36,939 nt of DNA. It comes from Patescibacteria group bacterium. GTDB taxonomy: Bacteria; Patescibacteriota; Minisyncoccia; Phycocordibacterales; Zambryskibacteraceae. Under the pieces are notes generated by a model. The model ran no database searches and had not been told where the DNA came from. It was given only the letters and a program-made list of their open reading frames with translations. The translations under genes were made by a program, and so were the position numbers. Shown here piece after piece: positions 26,784-35,219 of the stretch. The stretch is taken from positions 1 to 36,939 of the forward strand of contig SCSN01000004.1 in NCBI GenBank assembly GCA_004322205.1, in the 5' to 3' direction. How positions within the stretch are numbered: position 1 is the stretch's first letter; each line of letters starts with the position of its first letter.

Positions 26784-26849
26784 CTTCCGGCTTCAAACCT
26801 CTGCAGGTTGCATTGAAAAAGTATTTATAGTACTAATTGATTCCAACAT

Positions 26850-29114
26850 ATGGCGGGAAAAGTTTTAATTGTTGAATCGCCGGCGAAAGCGAAGACAGTT
26901 TCAAAATATCTTGAAGGCGAGTATGAAGTGATCGCTAGTGTCGGTCATATCCGTGATCTGCCAAAAGGGAACAATGCCATCGACATCGAAGGCGGTTTCA
27001 TCCCTCACTATGAAATTGTCAAAGGTAAAGAAAAGGTAATAGAGAGCATCAAACGCCACGTTGCCAGAGCCGACGAAGTACTTCTTGCCACCGACCCCGA
27101 TCGCGAAGGAGAAGCAATTGCTTGGCACATCGCCCAAATCATCAAAGATGATTTGGGAAATTCAAAATCCCCTGCCCGTCCCCGCCTCGCCGGCAGGCAG
27201 GCGGCAGGCGGGAAAATTCAAAGCTCGAAAAGTAAGGGTCAAAAGATAAAGAGAATCACATATCACGAAATTACAAAAGAAGCTATTCAAGAAGCGCTGA
27301 AGCACCCACGTGACATAGATATAAATTTGAAAACAGCGCAAGAGGCCCGGAGAGTGCTTGATCGTTTGGTTGGCTATGACCTCTCGGGGCTTATCTGGAA
27401 GAAGGTGCGCTATGGATTATCCGCCGGCAGAGTGCAGTCCCCCGCCTTACGCATTCTTATGGAGCGGGAGCGCGAAATCCGCGCTTTCCTGCCGGAGGGA
27501 TTTTGGACGATCGCCGGGCAATTCAAAACCGAATCCGGCGACACCATTACCCTAACCTGTGAAGAAGAACCGCGTGACAAAAAAGAAGTTGATCGTATTG
27601 TTCGTGTCGGCAAGGCGAAACAGTGGTCAGTTGTTGATGTTAAGGAAACGGAAATAACGAGAGTTCCACGGGCGCCTTTCATTACCTCTACACTCCAGCA
27701 GGCCGCCAGTTCGCGGCTCGGTTTTTCACCCTCGCGCACTATGAGAATTGCCCAGCGGCTCTACGAAGCAGGGCTAATCACCTACATGCGAACGGATAGC
27801 ACAAGCTTAAGCGTCGCCGCTCAAAAGCACATTGCCGGGGTAATAGAGGAGAAGTTCGGAAAAGTAAATCTCTCCCCGCGAGTCTACAAAACCAAAAGCA
27901 AAACTGCCCAAGAGGCCCATGAAGCAATCCGCCCCACTGACGCTTCAAAGGAAGACGCCGGCGCAAACGAAGAGCAGAAGAAACTCTATAAGCTCATCTG
28001 GCAAAGGACAGTGGCCTCACAGATGGCAAATGCCAGAATTCTGCGCACCAAAGTCTCGGCAAACGTTACAAGCAAATCAATACCAGATTTTTCCGTCGTT
28101 GGTTCAAGAGTGCTCTTCGAAGGATGGCTCTCTGCAGACCCGCGAGCCAGACAGGAAGACATCGAACTTCCAAAACTTAAAGCGGGCGATCCGCTGACAC
28201 TTCTTTCTCTTGACTCCCAAGAGAAAGAAACGACCCCGCCACCGCGCTACTCCGAAGCCGGTCTCATCAAAGAGCTTGAAAAACGAGGCATCGGGCGCCC
28301 CTCGACATATGCCACTATCGTTGAGACGCTTGTGAACCGCGGTTATGTCACGAAAATTGAACGCTCACTCATGCCCACCGACACCGGCGATGTTGTCAGC
28401 TCGTTTCTGGAGAATAACTTCGCAAAGTACATCAGCGACTCCTTCACAGCCGAAATGGAAGACGAACTCGACGAGATTGCAGACGGCAAGCGTGAGTATG
28501 TTGCAACTTTGAAGAGTTTTTACGCGCCATTTTCCAAAGACGTTAAGGCTAAAGAAAAAATTGAAAAAATCACCACTTTGGGAGAGGCGGACAAAAAGTG
28601 GAAATGTCCAAAATGCGGGAGCGGTATGGTAATTAAACTCGGCCGCACCGGCAAATTCCTCTCCTGTGAGCGTTTCCCCGAATGCCACGGCGCGCGCACT
28701 ATTGACGGCGAGGCTCTCGATGGTCCCAAAGACACGGGTGAGGTTTGTCCTGAATGCGGCAAGGGTACGCTTGTTGAGCGCGACGGAAAATTCGGCAGAT
28801 TTATTGCCTGTTCCCGCTATCCCCGCTGCAAATACGTCAAACGAGACGAGGCAGAATTGGAAAAAATGAATACCGGAGTGAAATGCCCGCTCTGCGGCGA
28901 CGGTCTCATGATGGAACGGCGCGGGCGATACGGAGTGTTTTACTCGTGCAGCAATTATCCCAAATGCAAGAATGCCATAAAAGCAAAACCAACGGGACGC
29001 CTCTGCGACCTCTGCGGCTCGCTTATGATGCAAGGCACAAAGATCATACCAGAACGGTGCAGTAACAATAAATGTCTTAATTACAGACCAGATAAATTAG
29101 GCAAGCTGAAGTAG
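26850..29114 (+). CDS. topA: DNA topoisomerase I (with in-frame insertion)
   Basis: MAGKVLIVESPAKAKTVSKYLEGEYEVIASVGHIRDLP, LLATDPDREGEAIAWHI, TYMRTDSTSLS, GIGRPSTYATI, several C-terminal zinc ribbons. Confidence 0.97.
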   Translation: MAGKVLIVESPAKAKTVSKYLEGEYEVIASVGHIRDLPKGNNAIDIEGGFIPHYEIVKGKEKVIESIKRHVARADEVLLATDPDREGEAIAWHIAQIIKDDLGNSKSPARPRLAGRQAAGGKIQSSKSKGQKIKRITYHEITKEAIQEALKHPRDIDINLKTAQEARRVLDRLVGYDLSGLIWKKVRYGLSAGRVQSPALRILMEREREIRAFLPEGFWTIAGQFKTESGDTITLTCEEEPRDKKEVDRIVRVGKAKQWSVVDVKETEITRVPRAPFITSTLQQAASSRLGFSPSRTMRIAQRLYEAGLITYMRTDSTSLSVAAQKHIAGVIEEKFGKVNLSPRVYKTKSKTAQEAHEAIRPTDASKEDAGANEEQKKLYKLIWQRTVASQMANARILRTKVSANVTSKSIPDFSVVGSRVLFEGWLSADPRARQEDIELPKLKAGDPLTLLSLDSQEKETTPPPRYSEAGLIKELEKRGIGRPSTYATIVETLVNRGYVTKIERSLMPTDTGDVVSSFLENNFAKYISDSFTAEMEDELDEIADGKREYVATLKSFYAPFSKDVKAKEKIEKITTLGEADKKWKCPKCGSGMVIKLGRTGKFLSCERFPECHGARTIDGEALDGPKDTGEVCPECGKGTLVERDGKFGRFIACSRYPRCKYVKRDEAELEKMNTGVKCPLCGDGLMMERRGRYGVFYSCSNYPKCKNAIKAKPTGRLCDLCGSLMMQGTKIIPERCSNNKCLNYRPDKLGKLK
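27133..27213. repeat. Palindromic segments in the topA insertion
   Basis: CCCAAATCATC aaa GATGATTTGGG (27133-27157) followed by a GC-rich CCTGCC/GGCAGG segment. Confidence 0.7.
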
Positions 29115-29122
29115 CGCCGCAG

Positions 29123-29153
29123 TCCCGTAGTCAGCTTTGCTGTACTACTGGGA
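29123..29153. repeat. Palindromic repeat TCCCGTAGTcAGCtttGCTgtACTACTGGGA (copy 2)
   Basis: Resembles 10794-10826; sits just after the topA stop. Confidence 0.6.
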
Positions 29154-29174
29154 TTCGTTCTGCTACTGGGAGAA

Positions 29175-29255
29175 GGCACGAAAACAATACCGGAGAGATG
29201 TTCAAACAAAACTTGCATTAACCACAATCCGCACAAGGCCAAGAATAAGGAATAA
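29175..29255 (+). pseudogene. Duplicate/remnant topA C-terminal tail (GTKTIPERCSNKTCINHNPHKAKNKE*)
   Basis: Parallels the TopA C-terminus GTKIIPERCSNNKCLNYRPDKLGKLK*. Confidence 0.75.
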
Positions 29256-29356
29256 CGAACAACTATAAGAACGGAATGACAATTTCGTTACCTGTGGAAT
29301 TACTTTTCTCTAAATAGAGTACAATAGAACACGGACGCACCCCTTAAGGAGGTGAT

Positions 29357-29614
29357 ATGTTCTACACCTTGCCCGCTGTCACGAAGAGCCAGATTGCATG
29401 GTACATTAAAACCTTCGTGGGCCTCTCCGACGTCGAGAAGGCAGTTCTGCGAGACCACCACAACATCCCGCAGGAAGATGAGGCACTGCCGAAAGGCTAC
29501 GGCCGAGGAACGTTCTTGTACACCGCAACTCTGGCGGATCTCTGGCGGCGGGGGTTTCTATACGCACCCCATCCACAGCCCCTCAAGACAGGGACACCCG
29601 CTCGCTCGCCGTAA
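29357..29614 (+). CDS. Small hypothetical protein, 85 aa (ORFan)
   Basis: SD AAGGAGGTGAT directly upstream of ATG; terminator downstream. Confidence 0.75.
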   Translation: MFYTLPAVTKSQIAWYIKTFVGLSDVEKAVLRDHHNIPQEDEALPKGYGRGTFLYTATLADLWRRGFLYAPHPQPLKTGTPARSP

Positions 29615-29658
29615 CGGCAAGATAAGTCGGGGACATGCAAATGCAAAAGTGAGTCCTA

Positions 29659-29680
29659 AGCTCGGCGCACACGCCGAGCT
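29659..29680 (+). terminator. Rho-independent terminator AGCTCGGCGcacaCGCCGAGCT + ttcgttttt
   Basis: Perfect 9-bp stem and T-rich tail. Confidence 0.85.
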
Positions 29681-29706
29681 TTCGTTTTTCTGGCGCATAA
29701 GGATTA

Positions 29707-29741
29707 CGAGGTTTAACCTCCGCTATGGAGGTTAAACCTCG
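29707..29741. repeat. Perfect inverted repeat CGAGGTTTAACCTCC gctat GGAGGTTAAACCTCG
   Basis: 15-bp perfect arms, 5-nt loop. Confidence 0.9.
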
Positions 29742-29793
29742 TTTGCTTTGCATTTCCATTTGCCTTAATTTCCTGCTTCCCTAGAATAAGGAC

Positions 29794-31302
29794 ATGGATG
29801 ATGTTCAGAGCATCATATCGCTTCTTCATTCACCCTCGGAGAAAGACCGGGCGCTCATCGCTCAAGCGTTTGCTTTTGCGGCGGAAGTTCACAAGAGCCA
29901 TGTCCGTCTCTCCGGCGAGCCGTATATAATCCACCCCGTTGAAACCGTCAAAATTCTCGCCGAATACGGCATGGGGGCAACCACCATAGCGGCAGGTCTT
30001 CTTCATGATTCGATTGAAGACGGCAATATCGAACCGAAGATAATCGAGAGCGAATTTGGGGAAGAAGTCCTTTTTTTGGTTGAAGGAGTGACCAAGCTCG
30101 GCTCTCTCAAATACCGCGGCGCTGATCGGCACAACGAAAGTCTGCGCAAACTTTTTGTGGCGATGTCGCGCGACATTCGGGTGCTGATGATTAAACTCGC
30201 CGACCGCTTGCACAACATGCGCACTCTCTCTTTCGTCCCTGAGGAGAAGCGCGTCCGGATTGCCCGCGAGACTCTTGAGATTTACGCTCCTATCGCCTAC
30301 CGACTCGGCATCAGAAAACTCTCGCGCGAACTTGAAGATCTCGCTTTTCCATTTGTCTATCCGAAAGAGTACGAGGAAGTGCGAGGCGCCGCCGCGGAGC
30401 GGCGCAAAAAGCAGGAAGAAAGCCTTCAGAAATTCCTCAAGTCAGTCAAGAAGGCTCTGGCCAAAGAGGAAATCACCCGCGTCAGAACCGAGTACCGCGT
30501 CAAGGGGCTCTACAGTCTTTGGAAAAAACTCCATGCGCGGGAGAAAAACATTGACGAAGTTTACGATATCCTCGCTCTCCGCGTCGTTGTGCCTACGGTC
30601 CAGGATTGCTACCGCGTGCTTGGAGCAATCCACGCCTCATGGCGGCCGCTTCCGCACCAGATAGACGATTACATCGCCTTCCCCAAACCAAACGGCTATC
30701 AAGCTCTCCACACAACAGTTTTTACCGGCGACGGCAACATTGTTGAAGTGCAGATTAAGACTGAAGCGATGTATCAAAATGCCGAGTACGGCATTGCCTC
30801 ACACATCTCGTACAAGGAAGGGAAAATGAAAGGGGAAATCCCGGCAAGCTTGGTTTGGGCTGGAGCGCTGCTCCCGCAGGGTGCTACTCCGAGAGAGACG
30901 GTAAATCCCAACACCCTTCATAAAGATGTCCCGCAGTGGATCAACGAGCTTGTTTCGCACCACGAGGAAGAAGCAAGCGTTGACGTTTTCAACCACGGTC
31001 TGCGGAGCGATTTCTTTCAACACCGCATCTTCATTTTTACCCCCAAAGGTGACGTGGTTGATTTGCCGAAGGAATCATCGCCCGTTGACTTCGCTTACGC
31101 TATTCACTCCGATATCGGCAGCCACATGACAGGAGCGAAGGTAAACGGCAAGCTCGTTTCTCTTGACACACATTTGCAAAACGGCGACATCGTTGAAATT
31201 GTAACAAAGCTATCCGCCCATCCGACAGCAAAATGGCTGGAGTACGTAAAAACTTCGCTGGCGCGGCGGCGCATCAAGGCGTCAGTGCAAAAGCAAAGCT
31301 AA
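29794..31302 (+). CDS. RelA/SpoT-family (p)ppGpp synthetase/hydrolase (HD + synthetase + TGS)
   Basis: IIHPVETVKILAEYGMGATTIAAGLLHDSIED; RVKGLYSLWKKLHAREKNIDEVYDILALRVVV; DDYIAFPKPNGYQALHTTVF; TGS IFIFTPKGDVVDLPKESSPVDFAYAIHSDIGSHMTGAKVNGKLV. Confidence 0.95.
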   Translation: MDDVQSIISLLHSPSEKDRALIAQAFAFAAEVHKSHVRLSGEPYIIHPVETVKILAEYGMGATTIAAGLLHDSIEDGNIEPKIIESEFGEEVLFLVEGVTKLGSLKYRGADRHNESLRKLFVAMSRDIRVLMIKLADRLHNMRTLSFVPEEKRVRIARETLEIYAPIAYRLGIRKLSRELEDLAFPFVYPKEYEEVRGAAAERRKKQEESLQKFLKSVKKALAKEEITRVRTEYRVKGLYSLWKKLHAREKNIDEVYDILALRVVVPTVQDCYRVLGAIHASWRPLPHQIDDYIAFPKPNGYQALHTTVFTGDGNIVEVQIKTEAMYQNAEYGIASHISYKEGKMKGEIPASLVWAGALLPQGATPRETVNPNTLHKDVPQWINELVSHHEEEASVDVFNHGLRSDFFQHRIFIFTPKGDVVDLPKESSPVDFAYAIHSDIGSHMTGAKVNGKLVSLDTHLQNGDIVEIVTKLSAHPTAKWLEYVKTSLARRRIKASVQKQS

Positions 31303-31303
31303 A

Positions 31304-32314
31304 CTAAATAGTAAAATTCCTCATCGAATAGAGATCATCGTCTTCGGAATTTGATTCACTGGGAGCGCGATCGTCAAGAGGAGTTTCCGAGTCGGCTTTT
31401 GCCACTTCAGGATGCTCGGCTTCCCGCCCAAGGCGGGCCAGCCTCGGGCTGGCAAGTTTTTCAAGGGAGTCGTTGGGACTCTTTTCAGCATTGCTCTGCA
31501 AGATGGCAAGCAAGCTGCGCAGATCATCGTTCGAAAAGAAGTCAATCATAACCTTGCCGCCGACGTCACGCCGCTCAATTTGAACGCGGGTGCCGAGCGC
31601 TTCTCGGAGTTTCTCCTCGAGCTCAATGATTTCGGGATCGATCGCCCGCTCCTTCTTGCGCACTTTGTCGTAAGCGATACGCCGAGCAATGCCCTCTGCT
31701 TCCCGCACATTAAGTTTCTTGAAAGTAATTTCTTTAAAAAGCACTGTCTGTTCATCGGGGCGGTCGCCAAGCATCATGAGCGGCCGGGCGTGGCCTTCGG
31801 AAATCTTCCCTTGGCTTAAGGAGTCCAAAATAAACTGCGGCAGGGAGAGCAGGCGCATGGTGTTGGAGACATATTCGCGGCTCTTGCCGATCTTGCCGGC
31901 AATGATGTGGTGTTTGAAACCAAACTCGCCCGCCAGCCGCTCGAAAGCGCGAGCGCGGTCAACAGGATTAAGATCTTCACGCTGAAGATTCTCAATAATG
32001 GAAAGCTCAAGCTTCATAAGGTCGGTGTCTTCGCCCGTTTTGATAAGCACCGGCACTTGAGAGAGTCCCGCCATTTTAGCGGCGCGAAGGCGCCGCTCAC
32101 CGGCAATGAGCTCATAGAGGACGCCGAGCCCGCCGTCCGGCTTTTCGTATTCGCGGCGCGTAACCACCAATGCTTGAAGCACACCGTACTGGCGGATGGA
32201 GTCAGCCAGACTTTTCATCTCGGCTTCATTGAACTCGCGACGTGGCTGATATGGATTCGGCTTGATCTTGTCAACGTCAATCCAGAAAACCGAGTCGTTG
32301 TAGAATTGAGTCAT
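31304..32314 (-). CDS. parB: ParB/Spo0J family chromosome partitioning protein
   Basis: VDKIKPNPYQPRREFNEAEMKSLADSIRQYGVLQALVV, LIAGERRLRAAKMAGLSQVPVLI, LSIIENLQREDLNPVDRARAFERL. Confidence 0.95.
   Translation of the reverse strand: MTQFYNDSVFWIDVDKIKPNPYQPRREFNEAEMKSLADSIRQYGVLQALVVTRREYEKPDGGLGVLYELIAGERRLRAAKMAGLSQVPVLIKTGEDTDLMKLELSIIENLQREDLNPVDRARAFERLAGEFGFKHHIIAGKIGKSREYVSNTMRLLSLPQFILDSLSQGKISEGHARPLMMLGDRPDEQTVLFKEITFKKLNVREAEGIARRIAYDKVRKKERAIDPEIIELEEKLREALGTRVQIERRDVGGKVMIDFFSNDDLRSLLAILQSNAEKSPNDSLEKLASPRLARLGREAEHPEVAKADSETPLDDRAPSESNSEDDDLYSMRNFTI
31423..31453. repeat. Double hairpin in parB: CCCGCCcaaGGCGGG + GCCAGCCtcgGGCTGGC
   Basis: Two adjacent perfect inverted repeats in the parB C-terminal linker. 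Confidence 0.75.
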
Positions 32315-32486
32315 GCTGAAATTTTATCACGAATAAAGAATAGCTAATAAGGAATTCTAATCAAGAAATTGAAAAAGACCACCAATGTAGTAGAGTGGTA
32401 CTCATCGCTGGGGTGGCGGAACCCCGAAGGACCCCGCGTATGCAGGGCCTGTGGGGCAGTCGGCAAATTTATCCCGCACAGTTGGT

Positions 32487-32567
32487 GGGCGAGTGATGGA
32501 ATGGCAGACATGCACGACTCAAAATCGTGTGCCGTAAGGCATGAGGGTTCGACTCCCTCCTCGCCCA
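32487..32567 (+). tRNA. tRNA-Leu (anticodon CAA)
   Basis: GGGCGAG/CTCGCCC acceptor, anticodon arm CACGA CTCAAAA TCGTG, long variable arm, T-arm GAGGG TTCGACT CCCTC. Confidence 0.92.
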
Positions 32568-32652
32568 CATTAAAGAACTTTGCGTTTTGAAAGCCAGATT
32601 GTGGGCCGCAAAATACAGCACTTTCGCCAGCTCGTTGTGCTTGATTTTTTAG

Positions 32653-33540
32653 ATGTTTCGTGGTATTATTATAATAATGACAAATCTGAAGCAAAAAACA
32701 CGGAAGATCAGGGTCAAAGGGAGATGGGTTACCATAGTCGCAATGCTCTCTCTCCTTCCCCTCTCTTTCGCGCTGGCAGAGCTTCCCAGCAATGAAACCC
32801 CATACCCGGAAAAACTCTACGCCCAATGTTTTGACAGCAAAGACAATGACGGCGACGGAAAAATCGACCTCAAGGACGTTGACTGTCCTAAATGCGCTGA
32901 CGGTATTGATAACGACGGCGACGGCTTTATAGATCAAGCTGATTCTGATTGCCCGAAGAAAATCGGGTTCTGGAGGCAAGCGGCGGCGGCAGTTCTTGGC
33001 GTTGATACGACAGACGAAGGCACAGCTGGTGCGGGATTTCCTTCAGGCGGCACTGTTGCCGCCGGAGGCACGATTGCGGCAGGGGGTGCACCTTGCAGCG
33101 GACGTGTTGTTGTTTTCCAACGGAGAGTGAGGACTGCGACGAGCTTTTATCTTCAGCCGGTTTATACTACCTGCATTAATCAAGTTGACGCCGGAGGAGA
33201 AATTGGAACAATAGACGACCCTCGCGACGTACCTGTGGGGGGCGAAATTTCTGCAGGCGGCAGGACCGCGAGCAGTGAACGTATCCAAGCTGGCGGAACA
33301 GTCCCCGCTGGTGGAACAATTAGTAGCGGCGGAACAATTACTACGGGTGGTACTCTTCCTGGAGGTGGCACCGTCACTTCAGGGGGCAAGATTATCGCTG
33401 GAGGTGCGGTGGAAGTTAGTAGCTCGATTAATGTTGGCGGCAAGATTCAGGGTGGCGGAATAGTTGACGCCGCTAGCTCCGTCATTTCCGGAGGAAGAGT
33501 CTCTGCAGGCGGTTCTATCCCTGCAGGCGGAACTATATAA
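32653..33540 (+). CDS. Secreted protein with DNDGDG (MopE/EF-hand-like) segment and C-terminal hexapeptide GG-repeat
   Basis: N-terminal hydrophobic signal, CFDSKDNDGDGKIDLKDVDCPKCADGIDNDGDGFIDQADSDC, then GGTVPA GGTISS GGTITT GGTLPG.. repeats. Confidence 0.8.
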   Translation: MFRGIIIIMTNLKQKTRKIRVKGRWVTIVAMLSLLPLSFALAELPSNETPYPEKLYAQCFDSKDNDGDGKIDLKDVDCPKCADGIDNDGDGFIDQADSDCPKKIGFWRQAAAAVLGVDTTDEGTAGAGFPSGGTVAAGGTIAAGGAPCSGRVVVFQRRVRTATSFYLQPVYTTCINQVDAGGEIGTIDDPRDVPVGGEISAGGRTASSERIQAGGTVPAGGTISSGGTITTGGTLPGGGTVTSGGKIIAGGAVEVSSSINVGGKIQGGGIVDAASSVISGGRVSAGGSIPAGGTI

Positions 33541-33547
33541 TTGGGGA

Positions 33548-34465
33548 ATGAAAAAGAGACTCCTTGTTGTCATCGGGCCGACGACATCGGGCAAGAGCGC
33601 TTTAGCGGTGGCGCTTGCCAAAAAATTTTCCGGCGAAGTTGTATCTGCCGATTCACGCCAAGTCTACAAGGATCTTGATATCGGCACGGGAAAAATCACG
33701 AGAAAAGAAAAGGCAGGGATTCCTCATCACTGCCTCGACATTGCTAGTTCCAAGCGCCAGATTACCGTCGAAGAATACCGCAAGCATGCCGAAAAAGCGC
33801 TCGAAGAAATCTGGGCGCGCGGAAAACTCCCCATCATAATCGGCGGAACCGGATTTTACATCCAGGCTCTGGTTGATAAAGTAGTTTTTCCTCATGTCCC
33901 GCCGAATAAGATACTGCGCAAGAGATTAGAGAAGAAATCTGCGCAGGAACTTTTTTTAATACTCAAAAAACTGGATCCTGCCCGCGCCCGAACAATTGAA
34001 CCAAAGAATCCGCGCAGACTTATCCGCGCCATAGAAATCGCCAAGACATTAGGCAAAGTGCCGCAGTTAAAAAGACGAAAGAAAGAACTTGATGCACTTT
34101 TCATGGGTATAAAAATTTCCCCGCAGATTCTCAAGAAAAATATTGAAAGACGGGCAATAGAAAGACTGCGCCAAGGAATGATTGCCGAAGCACAAAGACT
34201 CCGAGCGAGAGGGCTTTCACTCAAGCGAATGCGCGAACTCGGTTTGGAATACCGATATTTGGCTGACTTCCTGCAGGACAAAATTTCAAAAAAAGAGCTC
34301 CGCCAGAAAATTATCAGCGGCAATTGGCAATATGCCAAACGCCAATTGCGCTGGTTCAACCGCGATAAAAGAATTAAATGGTTTGATATCTCCAAAAAAC
34401 AAGAAAGGAAGAAACTCGAGAGGTCGGTGAGAAAGTTTCTTGATATTGACACAATTCAGAAATAG
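33548..34465 (+). CDS. miaA: tRNA dimethylallyltransferase
   Basis: LLVVIGPTTSGKSALAVALAKKFSGEVVSADSRQVYKDLDIGTGKI; IIGGTGFYIQALVD; NPRRLIRAIEI; AKRQLRWFNRD. Confidence 0.96.
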   Translation: MKKRLLVVIGPTTSGKSALAVALAKKFSGEVVSADSRQVYKDLDIGTGKITRKEKAGIPHHCLDIASSKRQITVEEYRKHAEKALEEIWARGKLPIIIGGTGFYIQALVDKVVFPHVPPNKILRKRLEKKSAQELFLILKKLDPARARTIEPKNPRRLIRAIEIAKTLGKVPQLKRRKKELDALFMGIKISPQILKKNIERRAIERLRQGMIAEAQRLRARGLSLKRMRELGLEYRYLADFLQDKISKKELRQKIISGNWQYAKRQLRWFNRDKRIKWFDISKKQERKKLERSVRKFLDIDTIQK

Positions 34466-34474
34466 AGGTATTCT
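34446..34474 (+). promoter_or_regulatory. Sigma70-like promoter TTGACA-N17-TATTCT
   Basis: Overlaps the miaA 3' end; precedes the 34525 gene. Confidence 0.55.
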
Positions 34475-34524
34475 AAAAAGAGAAGGCTCACCAGACAACT
34501 TGGACAACTTGAAAGGGGCACAGT

Positions 34525-34887
34525 ATGTCGAAGAGAGACGAGTTCTTTTGGGGTTCACTCTTGCTGTCCGCTGTCCTTTGGTTTATCACCTTGCTAAGCA
34601 CCAAATGGCCAGCCAATCTTGTTGCAACCTCGTTCCTCGGCATGCTAGCAACGATAAACACGGCGATATTCGCTTTCCTGCTCGGAGAAAGGTTGCTTCG
34701 CGGGAAGCCGAGGCTACGAAAGATTGCGGCAGGAGGTGCTTGGCTCGCAAGCGTTTTCGTTACGCTCGTCGGCTGGTTCAGAGGTAATACACTGGAGGTA
34801 GGTGTAGCTCTGATCTTCATGATCTGCCTTGTGGCTTTCGGCGCCGGACTTTTCGATTCAGAGAGTGAAAAAGCACCTGTGGTATAA
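34525..34887 (+). CDS. Hypothetical membrane protein, 120 aa (ORFan)
   Basis: Three to four hydrophobic segments; SD AAAGGGG; terminator downstream. Confidence 0.7.
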   Translation: MSKRDEFFWGSLLLSAVLWFITLLSTKWPANLVATSFLGMLATINTAIFAFLLGERLLRGKPRLRKIAAGGAWLASVFVTLVGWFRGNTLEVGVALIFMICLVAFGAGLFDSESEKAPVV

Positions 34888-34898
34888 TTCCAGCATCC

Positions 34899-34942
34899 CC
34901 GCCCCGTGAGATAGCGCGCACGCGCGCCAACTCACGGGGCGG
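34899..34942 (+). terminator. Terminator hairpin CCGCCCCGTGAG...CTCACGGGGCGG + TTTTT
   Basis: Long GC stem followed by ttttt. Confidence 0.85.
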
Positions 34943-35046
34943 TTTTTCTTTGAGAAAAAATTTGATACGATTGTGTGCAAATATAAAGGTGGTTGGTTGA
35001 GTGGCATAACTTCGGCCTCCAACCCAGCACATTATTAGAGGTCAAT

Positions 35047-35219
35047 GGGAGCTTAGTTAAGTGGTATAACTGCTGTCTCTCCGCCTGCGTATGGGTCTAT
35101 AGTTCAACGGTAGAACGATGGTCTCCAAAACCATTAATCCAGGTTCAAGTCCTGGTGGACCCGCAAATTTCGGCGGGCAGGCAAAACAGCGGTCGGAGGT
35201 TCGATTCCTCCAGCTCCCG
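35047..35219 (+). other. Split tRNA-like gene, anticodon loop interrupted by a segment containing tRNA-Trp
   Basis: 5' half GGGAGCT TA GTTAAGTGGTATAAC T GCTGT CT..; 3' half ..AA ACAGC GGTC GGAGG TTCGATT CCTCC AGCTCCC G. Acceptor, anticodon and T stems all pair perfectly. Confidence 0.6.
35093..35163 (+). tRNA. tRNA-Trp (anticodon CCA)
   Basis: GGGTCTA TA GTTCAACGGTAGAAC G ATGGT CTCCAAA ACCAT TAAT CCAGG TTCAAGT CCTGG TGGACCC G. Confidence 0.93.

Noticed and set aside
28365-29033. Minus-strand 222-aa ORF antisense to topA
   Set aside because: topA is unambiguous; shadow ORF from codon bias.
30830-30925. Extra segment in the Rel/SpoT protein (PASLVWAGALLPQGATPRETVNPNTLHKD) as another palindromic insertion
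   Set aside because: The region before TGS is naturally variable and I found no strong inverted repeat there.
32395-32480. tRNA-like and hairpin-rich stretch (GAGTGGTACTC, GGGGTggcggaACCCC, GGACCCC) before tRNA-Leu
   Set aside because: A D-arm-like piece is visible but no matching anticodon arm, T arm or acceptor; too weak to call a second split tRNA.
32344-32979. Minus-strand 211-aa ORF
   Set aside because: Antisense to tRNA-Leu and to the start of the secreted-repeat gene; composition looks spurious.
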